Assembly: GCA_035530615.1 (NCBI GenBank)
Contig: DATKUL010000002.1
Span: 372,001 to 436,000, forward strand
DNA length: 64,000 nucleotides
Origin: Candidatus Paceibacterota bacterium
GTDB lineage: Bacteria > Actinomycetota > Actinomycetes > Nanopelagicales > Nanopelagicaceae
Reading direction: 5' to 3'
Shown: piece after piece, positions 17,917 to 27,811 of the stretch
How the letters are laid out: each line of letters opens with the position of its first letter
How positions within the stretch are numbered: position 1 is the first letter of the stretch
Translations under genes and position numbers: made by a program
Notes under the pieces: generated by a model
What the model was told of the DNA's origin: nothing
Seen by the model: only the letters and a program-made list of their open reading frames with translations
The model's database searches: none

Positions 17917-18992
17917 GATCCACGTAAATCTCTGACCGCTTCACGAATCGCGGTGACAAGAGCCGAAATCTCCTCCTGCGTGGCGCCATGGTGAAGAGTG
18001 ATGCGAATATTTCCGTGAGTGAGAAGTCCCATGGCGGCAAGTACGTGGCTCGGCTGCAGATCATCGGCAGTGCAAGCAGAACCAGAATCTACTGAGAAGC
18101 CAGCTACCTCGAGTCGGCGTAGCAACTCTTCACCCTGCACGTACAGAAATGAGAATGAAGTGATGTTGGGTAACGATGATTCAAGATCTCCAGCGATGTC
18201 GCAATCTTCAATCGAGGCGCGAATTTGCGCTCTTAATTCTGCGCTAAGTTTGCGAAGTCGCGCCTTCTCCCTTTCTTCATTGCCGGACCACTCCTCAAGG
18301 GCAACCGCGCTGGCGATGAGCAGAGGCAAGGAATATGACTGTGGTGTTCGAAGGTGGTTTAAATGGGGCAAAGGGTTGCGCCAGTTGGCTCCTTCGTGAA
18401 TAAGTAAGAGCGATACGCCTTGCGGCCCCTGCCAGGACCTTGCATCAAAAATGGCAGTGTCCCATCGCGCTGGAAGGGGCACCCGGGTGCCCGATACCGT
18501 GAAATCGCAGGCAATTCTGGCTTTAGGTGCATGGGTGATGAGGGTTTCGAGATCCTGCACGACTCCGGTTTCGGCGTTGGCACCCTGTATGGCCCACACG
18601 AGTTGCGCATCCTGAGGGAGGGAATCGGGGAGAATGTGGCCAGCCGGATCAACCTGCAATTCTTGGGCTTGCCCATGGTCTCGAGCAATGGTGATGACCT
18701 CCTTCCGATCCACGCTGGAGAAGAGGAGCGTGTCTGTGGGGTGTAGCAGGCCGACAATGGCGAGGTAGGGGGCTAGCCCTGGTTCTCCCAGGATCTCAAT
18801 CTCAGAAGGTCGTACATTCAGTCCTGCCGCCAGGGAGTCCAGGGCCGAATTGAGCAGGATTCGCGCTCGCGCCGAGTGTTGGGAGAGCTTGTGGGGATCA
18901 TGCCAGCCCTGGTTCAGGGCATCCGTAAGGGCATCGGCGACCAGAGGAGAGAGAGGGGATTCTGAGAGAAAATTCCTGGTGAAGTCAGCCAC
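17913..18992 (-). CDS. Cysteine desulfurase-like protein lacking the PLP lysine
   Basis: A 359-residue class-V aminotransferase-fold protein. It keeps the mobile-loop cysteine (Cys307 in SGSACTADDLQPSHVLAAMGL), the ANAETGVVQ segment and the Asp that holds the PLP ring nitrogen (ACDFT). However the SxHK motif is replaced: the aligned positions in FDARSWQGPQG are Arg185 and Ser186, so the Schiff-base lysine is gone. The usual TSGGTEAN phosphate loop reads LGEPGLAP, and the PLP-stacking His is an Arg in SSVDRKEV. Ordinary desulfurase chemistry is therefore unlikely. The gene is intact, starts at a GTG with a leaderless promoter, and overlaps tusA by four bases. It may be a scaffold or persulfide relay; that is inference. 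Confidence 0.85.
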   Translation of the reverse strand: MADFTRNFLSESPLSPLVADALTDALNQGWHDPHKLSQHSARARILLNSALDSLAAGLNVRPSEIEILGEPGLAPYLAIVGLLHPTDTLLFSSVDRKEVITIARDHGQAQELQVDPAGHILPDSLPQDAQLVWAIQGANAETGVVQDLETLITHAPKARIACDFTVSGTRVPLPARWDTAIFDARSWQGPQGVSLLLIHEGANWRNPLPHLNHLRTPQSYSLPLLIASAVALEEWSGNEEREKARLRKLSAELRAQIRASIEDCDIAGDLESSLPNITSFSFLYVQGEELLRRLEVAGFSVDSGSACTADDLQPSHVLAAMGLLTHGNIRITLHHGATQEEISALVTAIREAVRDLRGS

Positions 18993-18999
18993 CTCGCCT

Positions 19000-19005
19000 A
19001 CGCTA
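19000..19005 (-). promoter_or_regulatory. -10 hexamer of the desulfurase-like gene (TAGCGT), leaderless type
   Basis: Minus-strand TAGCGT lies seven bases before the GTG at 18992. It is divergent from the ctaC promoter 34 bases away. Confidence 0.5.
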
Positions 19006-19038
19006 CCCCCACTTGCAAGCCAGATCGAAATGCCCCAC

Positions 19039-19044
19039 TATCCT
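19039..19044 (+). promoter_or_regulatory. -10 hexamer of ctaC (TATCCT), leaderless type
   Basis: TATCCT ends seven bases before the ATG at 19052, and the C-rich spacer contains no ribosome site. Confidence 0.55.
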
Positions 19045-19051
19045 TTACCCC

Positions 19052-19810
19052 ATGTCTTTGGAGCCCCGCACCCGAAACGCACATCTTGTGCGCAATCTTG
19101 CCCTGTTAATTCCCGCGCTTGTTCTCTTATCTGGCTGTTCCATTTCTGGACTCGGCTTCGAAAAGGGAGTTTCCAGCGTGAACGACACATCGATGACGCT
19201 CTGGCAAGCAGAGTGGATTACGGCGGGAGTCGTCGGCGTATTTACCGCAGGGCTTATTTTTTGGTCGGCCTTTTTCCACCGGAAGAAGAACGAGGAGTTT
19301 CCGAAACAAACTCAGTACCACATCCCAATCGAGATCGCTTATACCCTGATTCCGTTTATTATCGTCGCCGTATTTTTTGCAATGACAGCTCGCGATGAAT
19401 CTAAAATCACCTCTAAGTCGACGACGGGTGTTGCACACAATATTTCTGTCAATGGAATTCAGTGGTCCTGGCAATTCGGATATACCGAAGCAGGCGAGAA
19501 GGCTGTTGTGACAGGAACGCCTGGAAAGGCGCCGATTCTCTATCTTCCACAAGGCGAAAAAGTTCGTTTCACCCTCACCTCAAGTGATGTAGTGCACGGA
19601 TTCTGGATTCCGGCATTCATGATTCAAATGCAGAATTTGCCCGGAGTTACGAATCATCTGGAATTCACCGCCAACAAACTTGGTGACTATCCAGGTCGGT
19701 GCAACATTCTCTGTGGGCGCGATCACTCGCGAATGTTATTTACGGTTCGCGTCGTTACTCCTGCGCACTATCAGGATTACCTCAATACCTTGAAGGCGAG
19801 TCTGTCATGA
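19052..19810 (+). CDS. ctaC: Cytochrome c oxidase subunit II
   Basis: A 252-residue lipoprotein-type subunit II of the aa3 oxidase, carrying the CuA centre that receives electrons from the cytochrome bcc complex. The signal peptide ends in a lipobox LLSGC (Cys29). Two TMs follow (about 50-72 and 95-115), then the cupredoxin domain with the ligands His in VVHGFW, Cys217, Cys221, His225 and Met228 ([12 protein letters not shown]). I choose the ATG at 19052 over the upstream TTG at 19013 because of the leaderless promoter. The stop overlaps the ctaD start (ATGA). Confidence 0.95.
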   Translation: MSLEPRTRNAHLVRNLALLIPALVLLSGCSISGLGFEKGVSSVNDTSMTLWQAEWITAGVVGVFTAGLIFWSAFFHRKKNEEFPKQTQYHIPIEIAYTLIPFIIVAVFFAMTARDESKITSKSTTGVAHNISVNGIQWSWQFGYTEAGEKAVVTGTPGKAPILYLPQGEKVRFTLTSSDVVHGFWIPAFMIQMQNLPGVTNHLEFTANKLGDYPGRCNILCGRDHSRMLFTVRVVTPAHYQDYLNTLKASLS

Positions 19811-21465
19811 CAACAGTTGCACAGCCACCAAGAGTTGCCACTCTCTCGACTATGAAGGCGCCGTCCCGTAAGGGCAGCACTTTTGTGAAGTGGATAACGT
19901 CAACGGATCACAAGACAATCGGGTATCTGTACCTCATGACCTCGTTTTCCTGGTTTCTTATCGGCGGAATTCTTGCCCTCTTTCTCCGCGCAGAATTAAC
20001 CCGCCCAGGACTGCAGTTCTGGAGCAACGAGCAGTACAACCAGATCTTCACCATGCACGGAACGATCATGTTGCTGATGTTTGCCACCCCGCTCTTTGTT
20101 GGGTTCGCCAACGTCATCATGCCTCTTCAAATTGGCGCGGCAGACGTGGCCTTTCCACGCTTGAATATGTTGTCGTACTGGCTCTATCTTTTTGGCAGCA
20201 CCATGGCGTTTGCCGGCTTCTTGGCTCCGGGCGGCGCGGCATCCTTTGGTTGGACCGCCTACGCCCCGTTGGCTAATTCGCAGTTCTCTCCTGGAATCGG
20301 GGGAGACCTGTGGGTCATGGGGTTGGCACTTGGTGGCCTTGGAACAATTCTTTCCGGCGTCAACTTCATAACCACAATTTTCACAATGCGCGCACCGGGG
20401 ATGACGATGTTTAGAATGTCAATTTTTTCATGGAACATACTTCTCACTTCTATTCTGGTTCTACTAGCATTTCCTCCACTTGCTGCTGCATTCCTGGGGC
20501 TCGAGTCCGACCGTCTCTTCGGTTCACATATCTTTGACCCGGCAAACGGCGGAGCTATGTTGTGGCAGCACTTGTTCTGGTTCTTTGGTCACCCCGAGGT
20601 TTACATTCTTGCGATCCCGTTCTTCGGTATTGCAAGCGAAATTTTGCCCGTTTTCAGCCGTAAACCGATTTTCGGCTACAAGGGTTTGGTAGCAGCAACT
20701 ATCGCGATTTCGGCTCTCTCGGTTTCAGTATGGGCCCACCACATGTTCGCAAGTGGACAAGTCCTTCTACCGTTTTTCTCTTTTATGACTTTTCTCATCG
20801 GCGTTCCAACTGGAGTGAAGTTCTTTAACTGGATCGGCACGATGTGGCGCGGGTCGATCACTTTCGAGACCCCGATGCTCTGGATTCTAGGATTCCTCAT
20901 TACCTTCCTCTTTGGCGGGTTGACTGGAATCATTCTGGCTTCACCTCCACTTGACTTCGCGGTGTCGGCTTCATATTTCGTCGTCGCTCACTTCCACTAC
21001 GTCCTTTTTGGAACCGTGGTCTTCTCAATGTTCGCCGGATTCTATTTCTGGTGGCCAAAAATGACGGGTAAGATGCTCAATGAACGGTTGGGAAAGATCC
21101 ATTTCTGGATGACTTTCTTTGGATTCCACCTGACCTTCTTGATTCAACATTGGCTAGGTATTAAGGGATTCCCTCGTCGCTACTCTGATTATTTGCCATC
21201 GGATGGGTTCACTTTCATGAACGAGGTTTCGACAGTTGGGGCAGTGCTTCTTGCCGCTTCCATGATTCCGTTCGCGATAAATGTCTGGATTACGCGAAAT
21301 TCTCCCATGGTCGGCGTGGATGATCCATGGGGTTATGGCGGATCGCTGGAGTGGGCTACCTCGTGTCCGCCGCCGCGTCACAATTTCACTGCGATGCCTC
21401 GTATCCGAAGTGAACGCCCGGCATTCGATCTGCATCACCCTCATATCAAGACCGAAGGGCACTAA
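19807..21465 (+). CDS. ctaD: Cytochrome c oxidase subunit I
   Basis: A 552-residue haem-copper oxidase subunit I with 12 TMs, holding haem a and the haem a3/CuB site. Visible signatures are the N-terminal TSTDHKTIG, the haem-a His in [10 protein letters not shown], the [17 protein letters not shown] CuB/Tyr signature near residue 260, the AHHMF pair of CuB histidines, and the [11 protein letters not shown] haem ligands. The start ATG overlaps the ctaC stop; the frame is open upstream but runs inside ctaC. ctaF follows six bases later. Confidence 0.97.
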   Translation: MTTVAQPPRVATLSTMKAPSRKGSTFVKWITSTDHKTIGYLYLMTSFSWFLIGGILALFLRAELTRPGLQFWSNEQYNQIFTMHGTIMLLMFATPLFVGFANVIMPLQIGAADVAFPRLNMLSYWLYLFGSTMAFAGFLAPGGAASFGWTAYAPLANSQFSPGIGGDLWVMGLALGGLGTILSGVNFITTIFTMRAPGMTMFRMSIFSWNILLTSILVLLAFPPLAAAFLGLESDRLFGSHIFDPANGGAMLWQHLFWFFGHPEVYILAIPFFGIASEILPVFSRKPIFGYKGLVAATIAISALSVSVWAHHMFASGQVLLPFFSFMTFLIGVPTGVKFFNWIGTMWRGSITFETPMLWILGFLITFLFGGLTGIILASPPLDFAVSASYFVVAHFHYVLFGTVVFSMFAGFYFWWPKMTGKMLNERLGKIHFWMTFFGFHLTFLIQHWLGIKGFPRRYSDYLPSDGFTFMNEVSTVGAVLLAASMIPFAINVWITRNSPMVGVDDPWGYGGSLEWATSCPPPRHNFTAMPRIRSERPAFDLHHPHIKTEGH

Positions 21466-21470
21466 CTCCC

Positions 21471-21875
21471 ATGAAAACATCGATAAACCTTTTCTTCGGG
21501 TTAGCAGTCTTCTATTTCATTATTACTGCCATCTATTGGCAGGTCGGGGGAGAAGCCGTTGGAATTACGGCTCTTTTTCTAAGTGGTGCGTTGGCGGCCC
21601 TGGTTGGCTTCTACATGTGGTTCGCGCATAAGCGAATTGGTGGATCTTTACCGGAAGATCGACAAGAGGCAGAGATAGCTGACGGAGCAGGCGAACTTGG
21701 TTTCTACAGTCCACATTCTTGGTGGCCGCTGCCGGTTGCACTCTCCGCTTGCGCGGCCGGTCTTGGGCTGATCATCGGATGGTGGCTTACCTTCATTGGC
21801 GTAGGAGCCTTGCTGGTCAGCATTCTCGGCTATGTCACCGAATACGAGAAGCCAACCACTTCATCGCATCACTAA
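21471..21875 (+). CDS. ctaF: Cytochrome c oxidase subunit IV, actinobacterial type
   Basis: A 134-residue membrane protein of the actinobacterial CtaF family, an accessory subunit of the bcc-aa3 supercomplex. It shows two TMs near residues 5-25 and 34-53, a short loop with the SPHSWWP motif typical of CtaF, and two further TMs near 84-126. It begins six bases after ctaD and clearly belongs to the ctaCDF operon. Confidence 0.93.
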   Translation: MKTSINLFFGLAVFYFIITAIYWQVGGEAVGITALFLSGALAALVGFYMWFAHKRIGGSLPEDRQEAEIADGAGELGFYSPHSWWPLPVALSACAAGLGLIIGWWLTFIGVGALLVSILGYVTEYEKPTTSSHH

Positions 21876-21918
21876 TTCTGGTTCTGCAATTAGATTTTGT
21901 TAGTTCGAATGTTGATGC

Positions 21919-22587
21919 TTACTTAAGGGTTGATAGGTACTTTAGGTATTCCATTTCGGTTACAACCTGAACTGATAATTTCATCCCTGCATGTCCTCTT
22001 CCGCATTGGATATTGCATGCACCGGGGAATATTCCGGCTTTTTCAGCCATGATGTCTATTCTCCCAACAGAATCGGGTGAAGCTTCTTTGTCAATTCCAA
22101 GTCCAGGAATCCAAAATCCGTGTGAGACATCATTTGATTTCAGATTGATATGGACAAGTTTGCCTTGAGGGATAAACAGAACCGCGGAATGAGAAGAATC
22201 GGAAACGAGCACGGAGTTGGTTCCATCAAGTTGATAGGTGAATGACCAAGACCACGCCACGCCCTTTGCGTTGACCGTGTATTCGCTCTGAACCACTGGA
22301 ATTGCGGGGGAAGTTTGACTCTTGGATGGTGTTGGCTTAACACTGCCCGCTGAAGTAATTGGCGCGGGTGTTTTTCGCGTGGTTTTAGGTTTTACCTTCT
22401 TCTGCCAGATCAAATTCTTTCCGCTTTTGACGCACTTCACCTGAACCGCACCGGATTTGGCAATCGCGCCTACTTTGACACATCTAGTGCCCGGTGAGTT
22501 GGTACCCACCGCATAAGAAAATGGAGTGAGGCCGGCTAATGCCAACGCCAATGCAGCACCCATGGCTATAGTGGGAAGGCGTTTCAT
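21919..22587 (-). CDS. Secreted stand-alone CuA (COX2-like cupredoxin) protein
   Basis: A 222-residue exported protein: a signal peptide (residues 1-26, ending SYA), a region with two cysteines (CVKVGAIAKSG..VKCVKSGKNLIWQKK) often found after actinobacterial signal peptides, a Lys/Pro/Thr-rich linker, then a COX2-type cupredoxin domain. All classical CuA ligands are present: His156 in VSHGFWIPG, Cys191, Cys195, His199 and Met202 (CNIQCGRGHAGM). It lacks the two TMs and lipobox of CtaC. It lies convergent to ctaF. It may carry electrons or copper for the oxidase, or be a nitrous-oxide-reductase-like electron carrier; no partner is visible. The promoter is leaderless. Confidence 0.85.
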   Translation of the reverse strand: MKRLPTIAMGAALALALAGLTPFSYAVGTNSPGTRCVKVGAIAKSGAVQVKCVKSGKNLIWQKKVKPKTTRKTPAPITSAGSVKPTPSKSQTSPAIPVVQSEYTVNAKGVAWSWSFTYQLDGTNSVLVSDSSHSAVLFIPQGKLVHINLKSNDVSHGFWIPGLGIDKEASPDSVGRIDIMAEKAGIFPGACNIQCGRGHAGMKLSVQVVTEMEYLKYLSTLK

Positions 22588-22594
22588 GTCCCAT

Positions 22595-22600
22595 AACCTA
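22595..22600 (-). promoter_or_regulatory. -10 hexamer of the CuA protein gene (TAGGTT), leaderless type
   Basis: Minus-strand TAGGTT lies seven bases before the ATG at 22587. Confidence 0.5.
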
Positions 22601-22649
22601 CGCCCGGGTGAGTGCCAGCACTAGTCAATAGGCGAAAAATAGCGCGTGA

Positions 22650-22655
22650 TAGGGT
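22650..22655 (+). promoter_or_regulatory. -10 hexamer of the prp operon (TAGGGT), leaderless type
   Basis: TAGGGT ends six bases before the ATG of prpB. No ribosome site is present in the CATTTT spacer. Confidence 0.5.
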
Positions 22656-22661
22656 CATTTT

Positions 22662-23546
22662 ATGGCTGGAGATACTGCGGGTACTCGGTTGAGAAGGGCA
22701 TTGGAGGCGGAGTCGCCCCTGCAAATCGTCGGTGCTATCAATGCCAACCACGCGTTATTGGCCAAGCGGGTTGGTTTTAAGGCGGTCTACCTTTCCGGCG
22801 GGGGTGTCGCAGCCGGCTCTCTCGGCGTTCCCGATCTTGGAATTACCTCACTTGAGGACGTCCTTATCGAAGTTCGACGCATAACCGATATTTGCGAACT
22901 GCCACTCCTCGTCGACGCTGATACTGGCTTTGGTGCCTCGGCTTTCAATATCGGCCGGACGGTGAAATCTCTCATCAAAGGCGGGGCGGCGGCCATGCAC
23001 ATTGAGGACCAGGTCGGCGCCAAGCGATGCGGGCACCGTCCGAATAAGGATTTGGTGAGCGCGGCCGAGATGGTGGATCGAATTAAGGCGGCGGTCGATG
23101 CACGTACTGATGAGAGTTTTTCTATTATGGCCAGGACGGATGCCATTGCTGGAGAAGGCGTTGAAGCGGCTTTAGATCGAGCAGGTTTGTACATCGAAGC
23201 CGGTGCAGACATGCTTTTCCCCGAAGCAATTACCGAACTCGAAACATATAGAAGATTCGCTGAAGTTGTAGAAGTACCGATATTGGCAAACATTACTGAA
23301 TTTGGACTTACGCCACTTTTTACTGTTGAAGAATTAAGACGTGCGAATGTTTCGATGGCACTTTATCCCTTATCTGCCTTTCGAGCCATGAATAAGGCAG
23401 CAGAGCGAGTCTACGAATCTATTCGCCGAGACGGCACTCAGAAGTCAGTCTTAGCGGAAATGCAAACCCGTGAAGAGCTTTATGAGCGTATCAATTATTA
23501 CGAGTACGAAGCCATTTTGGATCGATTTTCGGAAAGAGAGAAATAG
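22662..23546 (+). CDS. prpB: 2-Methylisocitrate lyase
   Basis: PrpB cleaves 2-methylisocitrate to pyruvate and succinate, the last step of the methylcitrate cycle for propionyl-CoA. The 294-residue isocitrate-lyase/PEP-mutase fold protein has the [13 protein letters not shown] segment, the metal-binding DADTGFG (near residue 87) and the active-site loop KRCGHRPNK (near residue 121), characteristic of methylisocitrate lyase. It begins an operon with prpC eight bases downstream and prpD after that. Confidence 0.95.
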   Translation: MAGDTAGTRLRRALEAESPLQIVGAINANHALLAKRVGFKAVYLSGGGVAAGSLGVPDLGITSLEDVLIEVRRITDICELPLLVDADTGFGASAFNIGRTVKSLIKGGAAAMHIEDQVGAKRCGHRPNKDLVSAAEMVDRIKAAVDARTDESFSIMARTDAIAGEGVEAALDRAGLYIEAGADMLFPEAITELETYRRFAEVVEVPILANITEFGLTPLFTVEELRRANVSMALYPLSAFRAMNKAAERVYESIRRDGTQKSVLAEMQTREELYERINYYEYEAILDRFSEREK

Positions 23547-23553
23547 TTCAAAT

Positions 23554-24690
23554 ATGGTGGATATCAAAGCGAAGAAATCGGTTGCCCTATCAGGTGTTGT
23601 TGCGGGCAGCACGGCACTCTGCTCGGTTGGAAAAAGCGGTAATGATCTTCACTATCGTGGATACGACATTGCGGATCTAGCCCGAGAATGCCAATTTGAA
23701 GAAGTCGCTCATTTGTTGATTCACGGTGTGCTTCCTACCCGCGTGGAGTTAGTTAAATACAAGCGTAAATTGACTTCATTGCGTGGGTTGCCCGACTCGG
23801 TAAAACTGGTACTGGAAGCACTACCAGTCACTGCGCATCCCATGGATGTATTACGCACCGGCGTATCGGCATTGGGATGCGATTTGCCGGAGAGTGTGTC
23901 GCATACAGAAGCACAAGCGCGTGATATCGCCGATCGCCTACTGGCTTGCTCCGCTTCCATGCTTTTGTACTGGTATCACTTTAGTCACAACGCCAAACGG
24001 ATCGATGTGCAGACCCAAGAAGATTCAATTGGGGGACACTTTCTCTTCCTTCTCCATGGAGTTGAAGCGGATCCAATTTGGGAGAAGGCGATGCATGCAT
24101 CTCTCATTTTGTACGCCGAGCATGAGTTCAATGCCTCTACATTTGCTGCCAGGGTAGTCGCCGGCACTGGATCTGACATCTACTCTGCAATAACCGGGGC
24201 GATCGGAGCACTCCGTGGTCCGAAGCACGGAGGCGCAAATGAAGTGGCTTTGGAGATACTAGAACGATATAAAGACCCAGCTGAAGCTGAAGAAGATATT
24301 CGGAAGAGGGTTTCTGAGAAGGAAGTGATTATTGGATTCGGCCATCCTGTGTACACAATCTCTGACCCGCGCAGTGGCATCATAAAAGAGATCGCGAGAA
24401 ATTTATCCTCGCAAGCCTCGTCAACCGTGCTTTTTGAGATTGCTGAACGAATAGAAGAAGTGATGTGGGAGACGAAAAAAATGTTCCCAAATCTGGATTG
24501 GTACTCAGCCGTTGCTTACAGCAAAATGAAGATACCCACCTCGTTCTTCACGCCGCTCTTTGTGATGGCAAGGATTTCTGGATGGGCCGCTCATGTTATT
24601 GAGCAAAGAATCGACAACAAGATAATTCGCCCAAGTGCTCTTTACATTGGTCCCGAAGACCTGCCTTTCCAGCCAATAGATAAGCGATAG
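23554..24690 (+). CDS. prpC: 2-Methylcitrate synthase
   Basis: PrpC condenses propionyl-CoA with oxaloacetate. The 378-residue citrate-synthase-fold protein has the N-terminal [14 protein letters not shown] and YRGYDI motifs, and the active-site His segments GPKHGGANE and GFGHPVY (near residues 225 and 262) with the C-terminal [13 protein letters not shown]. The frame is open to 23470 inside prpB, but the ATG at 23554 matches the family start. Position between prpB and prpD supports methylcitrate rather than citrate synthase. Confidence 0.94.
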   Translation: MVDIKAKKSVALSGVVAGSTALCSVGKSGNDLHYRGYDIADLARECQFEEVAHLLIHGVLPTRVELVKYKRKLTSLRGLPDSVKLVLEALPVTAHPMDVLRTGVSALGCDLPESVSHTEAQARDIADRLLACSASMLLYWYHFSHNAKRIDVQTQEDSIGGHFLFLLHGVEADPIWEKAMHASLILYAEHEFNASTFAARVVAGTGSDIYSAITGAIGALRGPKHGGANEVALEILERYKDPAEAEEDIRKRVSEKEVIIGFGHPVYTISDPRSGIIKEIARNLSSQASSTVLFEIAERIEEVMWETKKMFPNLDWYSAVAYSKMKIPTSFFTPLFVMARISGWAAHVIEQRIDNKIIRPSALYIGPEDLPFQPIDKR

Positions 24691-24700
24691 GCGTATCTCT

Positions 24701-26161
24701 GTGGCAACGAGCGAGGACAATTCAACCCAGGAATTCGACCAAGTTATCGTTGATATTGTTGATTACGTTGAGAACTACGAAGTTGACTCCGACTTAGCAT
24801 ATGAAACTGCTTGGAACTGTCTACTGGACACACTTGGATGCGGTCTGGAGGCACTTGAGTACCCTGCCTGTACCAAACTCTTAGGGCCGCTGGTCCCGGG
24901 GACAGTTGTTGAAAATGGCGTCAAAATCCCGGGGACAAATTTTCAACTTGATCCAGTTCAGGGTGCTTTTAACCTCGGCACCATGATCCGCTGGCTGGAT
25001 TTTAACGACACGTGGCTGGCTGCTGAATGGGGACACCCGTCTGACAACTTGGGAGCAATTCTCGCGGTGGCAGACTGGCTCTCCAGAAGTGCGGTGGCAG
25101 CAGGAGAAAGACCGCTCCTGATGAGGGACGTGCTCACGGCAATGATTAAGGCGCATGAGATTCAGGGCTGCATTGCATTGGAGAATTCCTTTAATCGCGT
25201 CGGCCTAGATCATGTGCTTTTGGTGAAAGTTGCCTCGACTGCCGTTGTGGCGAAAATGATGGGTCTCACGCATGAACAATCTTTGAATGCACTCTCTCTC
25301 GCATGGGTTGATGGACAGTCTCTTAGAACTTACCGACATTTTCCAAATGCAGGTTCGAGAAAATCTTGGGCGGCAGGGGATGCAACGTCACGAGCGGTTC
25401 GTTTGGTACTTATGGCCAAAGTCGGAGAAATGGGATACCCCTCGGCGCTCACGGCGAAAACATGGGGTTTTTATGATGTGCTTTTCAAAGGCCAACCCTT
25501 TAGTTTTCAGCGCCCTTACGGTTCATACGTAATGGAGAACATCCTTTTTAAAATTTCCTTCCCGGCTGAATTCCATGCACAAACTGCTGTTGAGGCTGCT
25601 ATGCAGATACATAAGCAGATGCGAGAAGCGGGGAAGTCAGCTCAGGAAATCAGACGGGTAACCATTCGCACACACGAAGCCTGCGTACGAATTATTGATA
25701 AGAAAGGCCGTCTGAATAACCCAGCGGACCGCGATCATTGCATTCAATACATGGTGGCCGTGCCCTTAATCTATGGTCGACTCACCGCGAGAGATTATGA
25801 GGATGATGTGGCTTCGGACCCATCCATTGATTCGCTGCGAAATAGAATAATTTGCAAGGAGGATCCGCAATTTACCGACGATTACCACGATCCAAACAAA
25901 CGATCGATCGCCAATGCCTTAACGGTTGAATTTGAAGATGGGTCGGTGATGGATGAGGTCATTGTTGAGTACCCATTAGGTCATGCCAGGCGACGCAGGG
26001 AAGGTATCCCGCTATTAATCGCGAAATATCGGACAAATCTGGCGCGAGTCTTTTCACCCGCGCAACAGACAATGATTTTGGATTACTCTCTCAATCGGAA
26101 GAAATTGGAGAGCACAAGTGTCGACGTCTTCATGGATCTGTTTGCAAAGGGTCAAATCTAA
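24701..26161 (+). CDS. prpD: 2-Methylcitrate dehydratase
   Basis: PrpD (MmgE/PrpD family) dehydrates 2-methylcitrate to 2-methyl-cis-aconitate. The 486-residue length is typical; recognisable segments are WDFNDTWL-like RWLDFNDTWLAAEWGHPSDN (near residue 95), HEIQG, and SRAVRLVLMAKVGEMGYPSAL. The start is a GTG ten bases after prpC. No separate methylaconitate isomerase or AcnB-like gene is in the window, so hydration would fall to a genome-encoded aconitase. Confidence 0.94.
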   Translation: MATSEDNSTQEFDQVIVDIVDYVENYEVDSDLAYETAWNCLLDTLGCGLEALEYPACTKLLGPLVPGTVVENGVKIPGTNFQLDPVQGAFNLGTMIRWLDFNDTWLAAEWGHPSDNLGAILAVADWLSRSAVAAGERPLLMRDVLTAMIKAHEIQGCIALENSFNRVGLDHVLLVKVASTAVVAKMMGLTHEQSLNALSLAWVDGQSLRTYRHFPNAGSRKSWAAGDATSRAVRLVLMAKVGEMGYPSALTAKTWGFYDVLFKGQPFSFQRPYGSYVMENILFKISFPAEFHAQTAVEAAMQIHKQMREAGKSAQEIRRVTIRTHEACVRIIDKKGRLNNPADRDHCIQYMVAVPLIYGRLTARDYEDDVASDPSIDSLRNRIICKEDPQFTDDYHDPNKRSIANALTVEFEDGSVMDEVIVEYPLGHARRRREGIPLLIAKYRTNLARVFSPAQQTMILDYSLNRKKLESTSVDVFMDLFAKGQI

Positions 26162-26224
26162 ACTCATTCCTCGTAAGCGCGAAGACCAATCAGTTGGAAA
26201 CTGAGTCGGGTGCACGCTAGTTTA

Positions 26225-27811
26225 TTAGTGGTGCTCGATCTCCTTGAGATCTTCCGGTGAAGGCTTGGCAATTTGCTCTGTCGTGGCACGGCTGATTCGG
26301 ACACGCAGTTTGTTTGCGATCCCCACTCGGCGGCGAACGCCGTGGCTATCGACATCTGCCAGCTCTAGAGGTTGCAACTGTTCATGCTGCGTTAGAGCGA
26401 AGGCCTCTGCATCGGTCAGGGGCTGATGCACTTCGACAAATTCGCCATGCGGCAACAGGACTAAACGACCAGTCTCTTTTCCATGGAGGACCAATTCACG
26501 GTCTGCCCTTTGCAGGGAGAGGCAGAGACGTTTGGTGATGACGAAAGCGAGAGGAGGTAGCACGAGTACCCCGATACGGCTCATCCACGTGATCTGGTTA
26601 ATTGAGAGTGAAAAGTGCGTTGCAATGAGGTCATTGCCTCCATTGAGCAGGGTGACCATTGTGAAGGTCAAGGCCGTCACGCCCAGTGCCGTGCGGTTTG
26701 GTGCATTGCGTGGACGGTCCAAGAGATGGTGTTCTCTCTTGTCTCCCGTCACCCAACTTTCGATGAATGGGTAGAGCGCCATAGATGTGAAGAGAATTCC
26801 GGGGATGATCAAACCTGGAATAAGAATGTTCCAGGAAATGGTGTGTCCGAACAGGTGCGATTCCCAATTTGGTGACATTCGCACCAGTCCATCTAGCCAG
26901 CCCATGTACCAGTCCGGTTGAGAACCTGCGGAAATCTGTCCCGGTGTATATGGTCCATAGAGCCAGATGGGGTTGATTGAGGCGACGGCGGAGATGAATG
27001 CCGTAACTCCGAAGACGATGAAGAAGAATCCACCCGCCTTGGCCATATAGACAGGCATAAATGGATAGCCAACGACGTTCTTCTCGGTGCGACCAGGGCC
27101 TGGATATTGAGTGTGCTTCTGGTACCAAACCAGCATCAAGTGAGCGGTAATGAGTGCCAGGAAGATGCCGGGGAGTAGTAAGACGTGGACAGTGAAGATG
27201 CGAGGAATAAAGACTTCGCCTGGGAACGGACCACCAAATGCGAAGAACGCTAAATATGATCCGACGATTGGCATCGCCTGAATAATCGCCTCAGCGATTC
27301 GAATTCCGGTACCGGAGAGCAAGTCGTCAGGAAGTGAGTAACCCAAGAAACCTTCAACAATTCCCAGGGTAAGAAGCCCGACTCCGATAATCCAGTTGAA
27401 CTCACGCGGTTTGCGGAAAGCGCCGGTGAAGAAAACCCTCATCAAGTGGACCACGATTGCTGCCATGAAGAGCAGGGCGGCCCAGTGATGGATTTGGCGC
27501 ATCAAAAGTCCGCCGCGGATATCGAAGGAGATATTAAGAGTCGAGGCATAAGCAGCCGACATTTTGATTTCACTCAACGGGGCGTAGTTGCCGTGGTAGA
27601 AGACTTCGCGTTGGGATGGATCGAACCAGAATGTGAGGAACACACCAGTTAGCAGCAGAATGATGAATGAATACAGCGCAATTTCGCCCAACATGAATGA
27701 CCAGTGGTCGGGAAATACCTTAGTTAGATTCTTTTTCAACCATTTTGCGGCACCGGTACGCTCGTCGACGTAGTTGGCGACTGAACCGAGTTTCTTCTCT
27801 GCGCTACTCAT
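26225..27811 (-). CDS. qcrB: Cytochrome bc1 complex cytochrome b subunit
   Basis: QcrB is the di-haem quinol-oxidising membrane core of the bcc complex. The 528-residue protein has the first TM bundle with paired haem histidines (RQIHHW near residue 105 and further His in the VHVLLLPG helix), the GTGIRIAEAIIQAMPIVGSYL region of the quinol site, and a cytoplasmic C-terminal extension as in other actinobacteria. The start ATG overlaps the qcrA stop (ATGA); an upstream TTG at 27826 is not needed. It is the last gene of the minus-strand cluster after ctaE-qcrC-qcrA. Confidence 0.95.
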   Translation of the reverse strand: MSSAEKKLGSVANYVDERTGAAKWLKKNLTKVFPDHWSFMLGEIALYSFIILLLTGVFLTFWFDPSQREVFYHGNYAPLSEIKMSAAYASTLNISFDIRGGLLMRQIHHWAALLFMAAIVVHLMRVFFTGAFRKPREFNWIIGVGLLTLGIVEGFLGYSLPDDLLSGTGIRIAEAIIQAMPIVGSYLAFFAFGGPFPGEVFIPRIFTVHVLLLPGIFLALITAHLMLVWYQKHTQYPGPGRTEKNVVGYPFMPVYMAKAGGFFFIVFGVTAFISAVASINPIWLYGPYTPGQISAGSQPDWYMGWLDGLVRMSPNWESHLFGHTISWNILIPGLIIPGILFTSMALYPFIESWVTGDKREHHLLDRPRNAPNRTALGVTALTFTMVTLLNGGNDLIATHFSLSINQITWMSRIGVLVLPPLAFVITKRLCLSLQRADRELVLHGKETGRLVLLPHGEFVEVHQPLTDAEAFALTQHEQLQPLELADVDSHGVRRRVGIANKLRVRISRATTEQIAKPSPEDLKEIEHH

